From positions 1 through 36,949 of the forward strand of contig JAJDDP010000219.1 in assembly GCA_029260235.1 (NCBI GenBank): a stretch of 36,949 nucleotides of DNA, written 5' to 3'. The position numbers and the translations under genes were made by a program. This DNA comes from Phycisphaerae bacterium. GTDB lineage: Bacteria; Planctomycetota; Phycisphaerae; UBA1845. The notes under the pieces are model-generated. The model was given only the letters and a program-made list of their open reading frames with translations. It was not told where the DNA came from and made no database searches. Numbering within the stretch: the stretch's first letter is position 1; each line of letters starts with the position of its first letter. This document shows, one piece after another, positions 8,046 through 16,212 of this stretch.

Positions 8046-8834
8046 GTGCCGTGGACGATGTTGGACATTTACATGTTGCTGCCGGGGTTCGCCCTGGTGC
8101 TATTTCGCGTGGCTGGCCTGATGGTGACAGCCCCGCTGTTTGCCGGCAGCTCGATCCCTGCGCAACTCAAGATTGCATTCAGCTTTGTCGTAGCAGCCAT
8201 GCTTTTTCCACAAATCATTCCGACTCTGCCGGCCCATCTGACGCTCTCGGTGGCAGTTACGGGCATATTCGGGGAAATGCTGATCGGTCTGATCATCGGC
8301 GTCACCATGAGCATTGTGATCATGGGTGTCGAGTTGGCCGGCATGATGATTGGGCAGCAAGCAGGGATCGCGCTGGCCTCAGTCGTCGATCCGTCGAGCA
8401 ATGCCCAATCCACCGTTGTCGGGCAGGTTTACATGATCACCACGATGTTCATATTTCTGACCATCGGAGGCCATCGAATGATGATGGCCGCGCTGATGGA
8501 CACTTTCGACGTGGTGCCTGTGCTGGGGTTCGGGCTAGGAGAAGCCCATGTCGAGCTTATTGCCGATGTCATCACGGCCGCTTTTATCTTAGCCATCAAG
8601 TTGTTCAGCCCAGTACTGATTGCCTTAATGATGACCACGCTGACCTTAGGTTTCTTGTCGCGGACCATTCCGCAATTGAACATTTTGTCGATCGGATTCG
8701 CCCTGAGAACCATGGTGGCCATCGGCGTTGCGTCAATGGCCTTGGCTGCCTCACAAGACGTGATTGTCGAGGCCTTGCTGGGCGCTCTGGATCGGTTGCG
8801 AAGAGCCTTTGAGTTGTCGCCGTTGGATGTATAG
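8046..8834 (+). CDS. fliR: Flagellar type III export gate protein FliR
   Basis: FliR caps the FliPQR pore assembly. The 262-residue protein is strongly hydrophobic with about six membrane segments. Family features include LVLFRVAGLMVTAPLFAGSS near the N-terminus, IGLIIGVTMSIVIMGVELAG and GMMIGQQAGIALASVVDPSS in the middle, and FLSRTIPQLNILSIGFALRT towards the end (the FliR 'R.vPQ.NvF..gfpl' signature). GTG 8046 is the longest start; ATG 8058 four codons in is equally possible because neither has a convincing Shine-Dalgarno sequence. It ends 15 bases before flhB. Confidence 0.95.
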   Translation: MPWTMLDIYMLLPGFALVLFRVAGLMVTAPLFAGSSIPAQLKIAFSFVVAAMLFPQIIPTLPAHLTLSVAVTGIFGEMLIGLIIGVTMSIVIMGVELAGMMIGQQAGIALASVVDPSSNAQSTVVGQVYMITTMFIFLTIGGHRMMMAALMDTFDVVPVLGFGLGEAHVELIADVITAAFILAIKLFSPVLIALMMTTLTLGFLSRTIPQLNILSIGFALRTMVAIGVASMALAASQDVIVEALLGALDRLRRAFELSPLDV

Positions 8835-8849
8835 GAGCCTATAGAAACG

Positions 8850-9932
8850 ATGCCAGGGGACAAGGATGCCAAGACCGAGGAGCCGACGTCACGACGAAAG
8901 TCGGAGGCGCGGAATTCAGGTCAGGTTCCCAAGAGTCAGGATTTGACGGCTACCGTGCTCTTGCTCGGTGGGCTGCTGACCTTGCGCTTCTTAGGCCCCT
9001 CGATTTGGGCGCGGATGTTGGCCATTTACAAAACGGCATTTAGTTCGGCTAACCCGACTGACCAGGATCAGCTTATTCCCTTCGCAGCTGTTTTGGCCAA
9101 GGAGATATTTTGGATGGTGGGTCCGTTCATGCTCTCCATCATGGTGATTGGCTTGTTAATCCTCTACGCCCAGACCGGCTGGTTATTGACCCTCAAACCT
9201 TTGACGCCGAGCCTCGGCAAGCTGAACCCGATCACCGGCGTGTCACGACTCTTCTCGCTGCGATCCGTAATGCAGCTGGGTCAAAACATCGCCAAGTTGT
9301 CACTCGTGGTCCTGGTTGCCTATTTCGTACTCAAGAACATGGCTGAGGAGGTCATCTTCTCATTGGCATTGGACCATCTGGCCATCGTTGCTTTTGTCGG
9401 ACACCTGGCCTTTCGACTGGGTGTTGCCCTCGCCCTCATGATGTTGGTACTGGCCCTCATCGACTATGTCTACCAGCGGTATCAGCACAACAAAGATCTC
9501 AAGATGACCAAGGAAGAGGTCAAGGATGAGCTGCGAAGTATGGAGGGTGATCCCGTCGTCAAGCGGCGCCGACGCGAGGTGCAGATGCAACTGGCCATGC
9601 AGCGACTCAAGCAGGTCGTCCCCGAGGCAGATGTCGTGGTGAGCAATCCCACGCATGTGGCCGTGGCGATCAAGTACGACACCGAAACAATGGCTGCACC
9701 CAAGGTGATTGCCAAAGGCGTCGATCAGATGGCCATTCGCATACGTCAATTGGCCGCTGCAGCGGGGATACCGATCCTGGAGCGCCCGCCGTTGGCCAGA
9801 GCCTTGAACGAATCTGTTGAGGTAGGCCAGGAGATCCCCGAGACCTTCTACCAAGCAATTGCCGAGGTCCTCGCCTATGTGTACGAGTTGGCTGGGCGAG
9901 GCATGGGGCCAAAGCCAGTGAGCGTGGGGTAG
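8850..9932 (+). CDS. flhB: Flagellar export switch protein FlhB
   Basis: FlhB switches the export apparatus from rod/hook cargo to filament cargo by cleaving itself. The N-terminal TEEPTSRRKSEARNSGQVPKS is the classic FlhB start. Four hydrophobic segments follow (about 33-55, 85-108, 145-162 and 178-208). The soluble domain contains the autocleavage motif NPTH at residues 266-269 (VVVSNPTHVAVAIKYD), followed by APKVIAKGVDQMAIRIRQLA and the conserved ERPPLARALNESVEVGQEIP. All key residues appear intact. At 360 residues it is standard length. Confidence 0.97.
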   Translation: MPGDKDAKTEEPTSRRKSEARNSGQVPKSQDLTATVLLLGGLLTLRFLGPSIWARMLAIYKTAFSSANPTDQDQLIPFAAVLAKEIFWMVGPFMLSIMVIGLLILYAQTGWLLTLKPLTPSLGKLNPITGVSRLFSLRSVMQLGQNIAKLSLVVLVAYFVLKNMAEEVIFSLALDHLAIVAFVGHLAFRLGVALALMMLVLALIDYVYQRYQHNKDLKMTKEEVKDELRSMEGDPVVKRRRREVQMQLAMQRLKQVVPEADVVVSNPTHVAVAIKYDTETMAAPKVIAKGVDQMAIRIRQLAAAAGIPILERPPLARALNESVEVGQEIPETFYQAIAEVLAYVYELAGRGMGPKPVSVG

Positions 9933-9983
9933 GTATGACTATCCCAGTGGCGAACCGTGTGCTGATACAGCAAGGTTGAGTTT

Positions 9984-12080
9984 GTGGCGAAATTGAAATT
10001 CAATCCCGATGCCTTGGTCAAAAAGGCTGTCGCCCAGCGCGGCATCCTGATGCCTGTGGCTGCGCTCTCTTTGATCATGGTCATCCTGGTTCCACTGCCG
10101 CCTGCACTGATGGACGCCATGTTGGTGGCCAACATCACTCTCTCAGCCATCGTCCTTTTGACCGTCATGTACATGAACGGCCCATTGGATTTTTCCTCTT
10201 TTCCTTCGCTGCTGCTCTCTTTGACTCTGTATCGATTGGTGCTCAACGTAGCTACGACCCGGTTGATTCTAACCAATGCCCAGAACGGAACCCACGCGGC
10301 CGGCGGCGTTATCGCCACCTTTGGCGGTTTTGTTGCGGGCGATGAACTCATGGTAGGCGTCATCATCTTTGCCATTATCGTGATTATTCAGTTTGTAGTC
10401 ATCACCAAAGGTGCCACCCGCATCGCCGAGGTAGCCGCTCGCTTCACCTTGGATGGCATGCCCGGCAAGCAGATGGCCATTGATGCGGATCTGAATGCGG
10501 GCATCCTCACAGAAAAAGAAGCCAAGCAGCGTCGCGAACAGATCACCCGCGAAGCCGATTTCTACGGGGCGATGGATGGTGCCAGTAAGTTCGTTCGTGG
10601 TGATGCGATCGCCGGTATCATCATCACCATAGTGAACATACTCGGTGGGTTGTACGTCGGTATGCTCAAACAGGGGATGGGTTTTGAAGAAACGCTGACC
10701 GTCTTTACCACCTTGACCATCGGGGATGGGCTGGTATCCCAGTTGCCGGCCTTCATCGTTTCAGTGGCGGCGGGCATGATCGTTACACGGTCGGCTTCCA
10801 AGACCAACCTGGGCGATGAGTTGATCGAACAAATCACCTCACAGCCGGTCGCTTTGTTCTTGGCGTCTGGTTTACTCGTGACCTTGATGTTTACTCCGCT
10901 GCCAATCCTGCCGCTGGGGTTCTTGGCAGCTTCTTGCGGCGGGATCGCCTGGACGGTTCAGCGATCTCGATTGGCCTTGGTTACCAACAAGGCAACCGCC
11001 GAAAGAAGCAAGGCACCTGCAGTCGAAAAGATCGAGGAATTTCTCTCGCCCGATCCGATGGAACTTGAAGTCGGCTACGGATTGATCAAGTTGGTGGACC
11101 GAAAGCAGGGGGGGGATCTGCTTGATCGGATCACCAATCTGCGGCGGCAGATCGCCACCGAACTGGGCATTGTTGTGCCGCCCATCCGCATACGCGACAA
11201 CATCCAGCTAGCGCCGAATACATATTCTGCAAAGCTCAAGGGCATGGCGATAGCCGTTGGCGAGCTGATGCCGGGCCATTTGTTGGCCATCGATTCGGGG
11301 GCGGTCACCGAGAAGATGCATGGGATTGAGACCAAGGAACCGGCCTTCCAGTTGCCCGCCATCTGGGTAGAAGCCAATGATCGGCACGAGGCTGAGCATC
11401 GCAATTACACCGTCGTCGAGCCTACCAGTGTGCTGTCCACGCACCTGACCGAATTGATCAAGGGTCATGCCGACGAACTCTTGACCCGCCAGGAGGTCAA
11501 CCGGCTGTTGGATAACCTCAAAGAGCGCGCGCCGAAACTGATCGAGGAGTTGATTCCAAACATTCTCAAGACAGGAGAACTGCATCGTGTGTTGCAGAGT
11601 CTCTTACGCGAGCGCGTTCCCATCCGCGATTTGGAAACGATTCTAGAGACGGTCGGCGATTGGGTCGGTCGCACCAAGGATACCGAAATTCTCACTGAGT
11701 ACGCACGCAACGCTCTGGCTCGCACCATCTGCTATCAGTATCGCGGCGATGATGGAAAGATCATCTGCATAACACTTGATCCGAGTCTTGAAGAACTGAT
11801 CAATATCCGGGTCGAACGAACCGACCGGGGCGCAACACTGACCGTGCCGCCCGACGTGCAGAGCAGAATTGTCAACGCAATCCGCGAGCAGTTCGATCAG
11901 GTGACATCTTCAAGCCCCGGCCGAACCGCGGTCATCTTGTGTTCCCCACAAGTGCGCATGTGGGTTCGCCGTCTGATCGAGCCCACCCTCCCCAGAATTG
12001 CAGTCTTAGCCTATAACGAAATCGTCCGAGGCGTTGAAGTGGAAGCCAAAGGAATGGTGACATTACCGAATGAAGCTTAG
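9984..12080 (+). CDS. flhA: Flagellar export gate platform protein FlhA
   Basis: FlhA forms the nonameric ring under the export pore. Its cytoplasmic domain docks chaperone-substrate complexes. The N-terminal half (about residues 20-330) holds the membrane segments and the conserved blocks LDFSSFPSLLLSLTLYRLVL and NVATTRLILTNAQNG, and, in the loop, RFTLDGMPGKQMAIDADLNA. The C-terminal half has LEVGYGLIKLVD, VVPPIRIRDNIQLAPNTYSA and the NEIVRGVEVEAKGMV end. At 698 residues it is full length. GTG 9984 has AAGG 8 bases upstream. The last codons overlap the flhF start by 11 bases, which implies translational coupling. Confidence 0.97.
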   Translation: MAKLKFNPDALVKKAVAQRGILMPVAALSLIMVILVPLPPALMDAMLVANITLSAIVLLTVMYMNGPLDFSSFPSLLLSLTLYRLVLNVATTRLILTNAQNGTHAAGGVIATFGGFVAGDELMVGVIIFAIIVIIQFVVITKGATRIAEVAARFTLDGMPGKQMAIDADLNAGILTEKEAKQRREQITREADFYGAMDGASKFVRGDAIAGIIITIVNILGGLYVGMLKQGMGFEETLTVFTTLTIGDGLVSQLPAFIVSVAAGMIVTRSASKTNLGDELIEQITSQPVALFLASGLLVTLMFTPLPILPLGFLAASCGGIAWTVQRSRLALVTNKATAERSKAPAVEKIEEFLSPDPMELEVGYGLIKLVDRKQGGDLLDRITNLRRQIATELGIVVPPIRIRDNIQLAPNTYSAKLKGMAIAVGELMPGHLLAIDSGAVTEKMHGIETKEPAFQLPAIWVEANDRHEAEHRNYTVVEPTSVLSTHLTELIKGHADELLTRQEVNRLLDNLKERAPKLIEELIPNILKTGELHRVLQSLLRERVPIRDLETILETVGDWVGRTKDTEILTEYARNALARTICYQYRGDDGKIICITLDPSLEELINIRVERTDRGATLTVPPDVQSRIVNAIREQFDQVTSSSPGRTAVILCSPQVRMWVRRLIEPTLPRIAVLAYNEIVRGVEVEAKGMVTLPNEA

Positions 12081-13266
12081 GAATTTTCAAGCGACAACAA
12101 TGGCCGACGCCCTGCGTCAGGTTAAGCGCGCCCTGGGCAAGGACGCGGTGATTCTGCACACCCGCACATTTACCAGTGGAGGCCTGTTTGGCCTGGGTGG
12201 ACGACCCGTGGTAGAAATCACGGCAACCGCGGACACTTCTGACTTGCCACAGCGAAAGGGGCAAGGTACAGTTGCGCCAAGGTCGGGTCGTCGAAAGGTG
12301 CAGGCAGATGGAGCTGTGTCGCCTATGACCACGATGGCAGCAGTACAGTCAGGAACGGGCGTTTCGGAGCTTGCGGCCGAGGTGACCGCCCTCAAGTCCA
12401 TGGTCCAAGACCTGGTGAGCGAAACTCGCCGGACGCGGGCGCCGTCTCTTCCCGACGATCTCTTTCAAACCTACCTAACCCTAATCGAACGGGAAGTTTC
12501 CGAAGAGTTGGCCCAACAACTGGTGTCTCGACTGCGGAACGACTTGGGCGAGCAGCGTTTGTCGGATCCATCTGCGGTTCGTGCTCAGCTTGAGACCTAC
12601 TTGGGCAATATGGTGCCAGTGGGTGGCCCTATTCAGCTGCACACCCTACCCAAGCCGGCAGTCATCGCGCTGGTCGGACCGACCGGTGTAGGCAAGACCA
12701 CAACGGTGGCCAAACTGGCGGCGAATTTCCGTCTGCGCGAAAACAAGAAGGTCGGCCTAATCACCGTCGATACTTATCGAATCGCCGCCGTCGAACAGCT
12801 TCGCACCTACGCCCAGATCATCAACGTGCCTCTCGAAGTAGTCATGTCACCTTCCCAGGTTCGGGCTGCCATGGATCGCCTCAAGGATTGCGACGTGATC
12901 TTGATTGATACGGTCGGTCGAAGCCCGAACGATGAAATCCACATGAACGAGTTGAAGTGTCATCTCGACCAGGCCAAACCCGACGAGGTGCATTTGGTCT
13001 TGTCCAGCACCGTGGGGCAAACCGTGTTGGACCGCATCCTGGCGAGCTATGGGGCGCTTGGCGTGGATCGTGTGATCTTTACGAAACTCGACGAAGCTGT
13101 TGGCTTTGGTGTCATCCTCTCTTGCCTGCAAAAGGCAGGCGCGAGGCTGTCGTATCTGACTACCGGGCAAGACGTGCCGGACGATATTGAAGTGGGGCAA
13201 GGCTCACGCGTCGCCCAGATGATTCTGGGAGCAAAGGCAACTGGCGAAGGTATCGCCGCCCAGTAG
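12070..13266 (+). CDS. flhF: Flagellar SRP-type GTPase FlhF
   Basis: FlhF is an SRP-family GTPase that sets the position (usually polar) where a flagellum is built. The N-terminus (MKLRNFQATTMADALRQVKR and ALGKDAVILHTRTF) is the FlhF B domain. The NG domain starts near residue 125. The P-loop GPTGVGKT lies at 203-210, followed by TVDTYRIAAVEQLRTYA (G2 region), DVILIDTVGRS (G3, DTVGR in place of DTAGR) and VIFTKLDEA (G4, TKLD). At 398 residues it is typical. The start overlaps flhA. The pairing with flhG next door suggests controlled flagellar number and placement. Confidence 0.96.
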   Translation: MKLRNFQATTMADALRQVKRALGKDAVILHTRTFTSGGLFGLGGRPVVEITATADTSDLPQRKGQGTVAPRSGRRKVQADGAVSPMTTMAAVQSGTGVSELAAEVTALKSMVQDLVSETRRTRAPSLPDDLFQTYLTLIEREVSEELAQQLVSRLRNDLGEQRLSDPSAVRAQLETYLGNMVPVGGPIQLHTLPKPAVIALVGPTGVGKTTTVAKLAANFRLRENKKVGLITVDTYRIAAVEQLRTYAQIINVPLEVVMSPSQVRAAMDRLKDCDVILIDTVGRSPNDEIHMNELKCHLDQAKPDEVHLVLSSTVGQTVLDRILASYGALGVDRVIFTKLDEAVGFGVILSCLQKAGARLSYLTTGQDVPDDIEVGQGSRVAQMILGAKATGEGIAAQ

Positions 13267-13321
13267 AGAATGTTGGATTGGCTTGAAGGTTACCCAAACG
13301 CATGATCAGCACAGGTTGCAC

Positions 13322-14200
13322 ATGCATCTAACGGGTCACAAACTAGACCAGGCAACCCGCTTGCGCGAGTTGGTCGCCGGAGCATCTTCGCAGGTGCAAG
13401 CCGCCGCCATGACGGTTGCCATCGTCAGCGGAAAAGGTGGCGTAGGTAAGACCAACTTGGCTGTGAACCTGGCGATTAACCTCGCCGGGCGCGGTTTGCG
13501 GGTGACTTTGCTGGATGCGGACTTAGGCTTGGCCAATGCCGACCTTTTGCTGAACGTGTCGGCCCAGCACAACCTCTCCCATGTCATTTCAGGCCAACGC
13601 AGTATCGAGGAAGTGGGCGTTCGCCTGCCTGGTGGCGTTTTCTTCGTGCCCGGCGCGTCGGGGTTGGAGCAGTTGGCCAACCTGTCCGAATTTGAGCGTC
13701 AAAGTGTCATCGCTCAATTGAACGGACTTGGCAACGACGCGGATGTGATCCTGTTGGATTGTGGCGCCGGAATTTCTCGCAATGTTTTGGCCTTCGCAGC
13801 TGCGGCTGATATTTGTTTGGTAGTCACAACGCCAGAGCCAACCTCGATCACCGATGCCTATGCTGTAATCAAAACCATGATCAACCAAAAGAAACACGAG
13901 AATTCAATTCATCTCGTCGTGAACCGAGCGGAAAGTCGCCGAGAGGCTCGTGACGTATTCCAACGGCTGTCCGGAGTTGCTCAAAGATTCTTGAATTATT
14001 CCATTGCAGACGGTGGGTATCTGTTGCAAGATGTGCATGTTGAAATGGCAGTGAGGGAGCGGCGTGCCTTCGTTTCACGCTTCCCGAGATGTTCAGCCAG
14101 TGGCTGTGTCGCTGCCATCGCGGCTAGGCTTGCAGATCGCCGAACCGTCGTACGCCAAACGGGCGGATTCTTTCGCCGAGTTGTGGGCCTGTTTGTCTGA
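13322..14200 (+). CDS. flhG: Flagellar number regulator FlhG (MinD-like ATPase)
   Basis: FlhG (also FleN/YlxH) is a MinD/ParA-type ATPase that limits flagellar number and stimulates FlhF. The segment LDQATRLREL near the N-terminus is the conserved 'DQA..LR' motif that activates FlhF in this family. It is followed by the deviant Walker A SGKGGVGKTN (residues 37-46), the switch region LLDADLGLANADLLL and VILLDCGAGISRNVL (Walker B region), then TTPEPTSITDAYAVIKTM. The end (VRERRAFVSRFPRCSASGCV) is typical. ATG 13322 is preferred because it places DQA..LR at the N-terminus; an in-frame TTG at 13283 is possible. Length is 292 residues from ATG 13322. Confidence 0.93.
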   Translation: MHLTGHKLDQATRLRELVAGASSQVQAAAMTVAIVSGKGGVGKTNLAVNLAINLAGRGLRVTLLDADLGLANADLLLNVSAQHNLSHVISGQRSIEEVGVRLPGGVFFVPGASGLEQLANLSEFERQSVIAQLNGLGNDADVILLDCGAGISRNVLAFAAAADICLVVTTPEPTSITDAYAVIKTMINQKKHENSIHLVVNRAESRREARDVFQRLSGVAQRFLNYSIADGGYLLQDVHVEMAVRERRAFVSRFPRCSASGCVAAIAARLADRRTVVRQTGGFFRRVVGLFV

Positions 14201-14399
14201 TGTGTCTCGGGTGGATACAGTTGACGCTACCTGAGGTTGAGTGACGCCGACAAGGATGTGGGCGTGGGTGCTCCACGAGGATGCGCCGTACGGAAGGAAT
14301 CGTACATTTCTAGCCGTACCGTCGAAGCAGGCGGAAGCGCATTTCCTGTGGTTGCTCATTGGATTCAAGTTGCCCCTATTTAGCGGGAAGGCTGCTCCT

Positions 14400-14753
14400 A
14401 TGATCAGTCGCTACGCAGGCTCCTGTTTGGGTTTGTTGGCTTTTATGATCACGGTCTCAGCCGGTATGGCCGTCGGCAACCCATTCGGGGTCACCATGTC
14501 ACGGGCTATTTGGGCGTTGTTGGTTTTTTGCGCCCTTGGCATGGTCTTGGGGGCATGTGCTCAGAGCGTTGTTCACGAACACCATCATCACAATGAGTCG
14601 ATCGCGAATGCCGCCTCCCTAGCCGAGGACGAGGGGATAAGCCAAGCATTGGCTGGGACCGCAGATGATGACGGGGAAGAATTTGAGATCGCCGAATTGG
14701 CCCAACCAGCTGCTGGTCCTGGACCACTCGATTCACTTGGCAGTGATTCGTGA
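14400..14753 (+). CDS. Small two-helix membrane protein of unknown function in the flagellar cluster
   Basis: I do not recognise a named family. From ATG 14400 (GGAAGG at 14384-14389, 10 bases upstream) the product has 117 residues: two hydrophobic helices (about 8-26, CLGLLAFMITVSAGMAVG, and 36-54, AIWALLVFCALGMVLGACA), a His-rich turn (VVHEHHHHNES) and an acidic tail rich in D, E, A and G. The open frame extends upstream to 14241, but the extra 53 residues look unlike the rest and no good ribosome site supports them. It lies between flhG and the flagellar sigma factor, so a role in flagellar assembly or its regulation is plausible but unproven. The 199 bases before it hold no other gene that I can see. 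Confidence 0.6.
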   Translation: MISRYAGSCLGLLAFMITVSAGMAVGNPFGVTMSRAIWALLVFCALGMVLGACAQSVVHEHHHHNESIANAASLAEDEGISQALAGTADDDGEEFEIAELAQPAAGPGPLDSLGSDS

Positions 14754-14829
14754 TGGCGCTTGTATGGCAGGCGGGCCAATGACTGCATTACGGATCTTGC
14801 AGTCGCTCGGAGGGTTTTAGTCCGTTCAT

Positions 14830-14834
14830 GGAGG
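14830..14834 (+). promoter_or_regulatory. Ribosome binding site of the flagellar sigma factor
   Basis: GGAGG lies 7 bases before ATG 14842 and supports that start. Confidence 0.75.
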
Positions 14835-14841
14835 AGCGTGG

Positions 14842-15621
14842 ATGTTGCCAACCAACGACCCCAAGGGCATGCGGCAGGTATGGGCTGAGTACAAGAAAAC
14901 CAAGACGGCTGATCTTCGCAATCGCCTGATGGTCACCTACCTGCACATCGTCAAATACAATGCCGAGCGCATTGCCACCAAGTTGCCTGACGAAGTGGAA
15001 AACGATGATCTGGTGTCAGCCGGTATTTTCGGGTTGATGGATGCCATCGATGCCTACGATCTAGAGCGCGGCGTCAAATTTGAAACTTACTGCGCCCCTA
15101 GAATCCGAGGAGCAATCCTGGACGAATTGCGGGCGATGGATTGGGTTCCCCGACTGGTTCGCAGCAGGGCGAGCAAACTCGAAAAAGCAACCCGCGGACT
15201 CGAGGCGGAGATCGGACGGGCACCAACCGAAGACGAGTTGGCCAAAAGGCTTGCCCTACCGCAGCCTGAATTTGAGAAGCTAATGCGCGATGCGACGGCG
15301 GTCTCATTGGTCTCGTTGTCCCGTAAGCATTTCGAATCAGACTCAAGCCGGGATATCTGCGAAATCGACATCCTACGAGACAAGAAGGGCCGAAATCCGG
15401 TTGTTGATGTGCAAAAGAAGGACCTCAAGGAGCTGATCACCCGGGGCCTCAACCGTGCTGAACGGCTGATCCTGATCCTGTATTACTACGAAGAAATGAC
15501 CATGCGCGAAATAGGGGCAACCTTAGACTTGTCTGAGTCGCGCGTCTCGCAAATGCATACATCCATTCTCTATCGACTCAAGTCGCAATTGAAAGGCCGA
15601 CAGCGGGAATTGGTGCGTTGA
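14842..15621 (+). CDS. fliA: Flagellar RNA polymerase sigma factor (FliA/WhiG, sigma-28 family)
   Basis: This sigma factor directs transcription of late flagellar and often chemotaxis genes. The 259 residues contain region 2 (NRLMVTYLHIVKYNAERIA, then DDLVSAGIFGLMDAIDAYDL and ERGVKFETYCAPRIRGAILD), the region 2.4/3 segment DELRAMDWVPRLVRSRA that is diagnostic of the FliA/WhiG branch, region 3 (EIGRAPTEDELAKRL) and region 4 with its helix-turn-helix (EMTMREIGATLDLSESRVSQ, MHTSILYRLK). The sequence leans towards the WhiG/SigD style. An anti-sigma factor (FlgM) is not visible in the window. Confidence 0.95.
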   Translation: MLPTNDPKGMRQVWAEYKKTKTADLRNRLMVTYLHIVKYNAERIATKLPDEVENDDLVSAGIFGLMDAIDAYDLERGVKFETYCAPRIRGAILDELRAMDWVPRLVRSRASKLEKATRGLEAEIGRAPTEDELAKRLALPQPEFEKLMRDATAVSLVSLSRKHFESDSSRDICEIDILRDKKGRNPVVDVQKKDLKELITRGLNRAERLILILYYYEEMTMREIGATLDLSESRVSQMHTSILYRLKSQLKGRQRELVR

Positions 15622-15760
15622 TAGATTTGGCCCCGAACTGATCCTGCGCAGCCGATCAAGTTGATGAAGGATGGATGTTCGGGCCGATATCTAGTCATGG
15701 CCCAAGACGCCCGTGCCTGTGGCGCTATGGATTTGCACGCGGACTTGGGCGCAATCCTGG

Positions 15761-15766
15761 GGAGGA
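15761..15766 (+). promoter_or_regulatory. Ribosome binding site of the small acidic protein
   Basis: GGAGGA lies 6 bases before ATG 15773. It fixes this start against the longer in-frame reading from 15713. Confidence 0.7.
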
Positions 15767-15772
15767 TTTTCA

Positions 15773-16081
15773 ATGTCGGGGATTCCTTCAGACATAGCTA
15801 GCTCCAGCCTTCAGGCTGGCTTCCAAGCCCGGAACGTCGCCAAAGCGCGCGAGGCTGAGCGAGCTCAGCAGGCATCTGCTTCTGCGGATCGGACCAAGGG
15901 CATCGATGCAGCCGGCGAAACAGTTGAAACCAAGGACGAGGACGCACAGGTCTACGCCGATGCCGAGGGCACGGGCAGCCAAGGCCGCATGTTTGAGGAA
16001 GAGCTGCTCGAAGAGGATGGACCGCAGGATGACTCGGGCGATGAGCCTGATGATAACCCACACCTTGATATTCAGGCTTGA
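15773..16081 (+). CDS. Small acidic protein of unknown function at the end of the flagellar cluster
   Basis: A soluble protein of 102 residues. The N-terminal third (SDIASSSLQAGFQARNVAKA) is helical and alanine-rich. A central segment, DAQVYADAEGTGSQGRMFEE, is glycine-rich and distinctive. The C-terminus is a run of acidic residues ending in HLDIQA. I believe similar short proteins occur beside flagellar genes in other planctomycetes, but I cannot name a family. No signal peptide or membrane segment is visible. The strong ribosome site and the neighbouring sigma factor gene (151 bases upstream) support a real, co-transcribed gene. Small acidic partners of sigma or export factors would fit the size, but that is speculation. 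Confidence 0.65.
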   Translation: MSGIPSDIASSSLQAGFQARNVAKAREAERAQQASASADRTKGIDAAGETVETKDEDAQVYADAEGTGSQGRMFEEELLEEDGPQDDSGDEPDDNPHLDIQA

Positions 16082-16173
16082 GCTATGGTTGTGTTCAGCG
16101 GCAGGGTAAGCACAGCAGAGCTGCACTAGAGAAAACTTTTTCCATCCCTCGATCAGAACCAAGAATCACCAGC

Positions 16174-16203
16174 TTGGTCCGAGACCGACGGTTCTGGTAC
16201 GAT
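16174..16203 (+). promoter_or_regulatory. Possible sigma-70-like promoter directly before the TMTC-like gene
   Basis: TTGGTC (16174-16179) and TACGAT (16198-16203) are 18 bases apart. Transcription would begin only a few bases before ATG 16213, which lacks a Shine-Dalgarno sequence, so a nearly leaderless mRNA is possible. Confidence 0.3.
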
Positions 16204-16212
16204 TCTCCCACC

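Noticed and set aside
8012..8812. 266-codon plus-strand frame overlapping fliR
   Set aside because: It is out of frame with fliR, which has the family signatures. The translation is rich in H, R, C and D with no hydrophobic pattern.
14241..14399. 53-residue upstream extension of the small membrane protein
   Set aside because: No Shine-Dalgarno sequence at 14241, whereas GGAAGG precedes ATG 14400 and the membrane helices begin directly after it.
15683..15690. GCCGATAT, sigma-28-like box after the sigma factor gene
   Set aside because: No -35 element at the correct distance.
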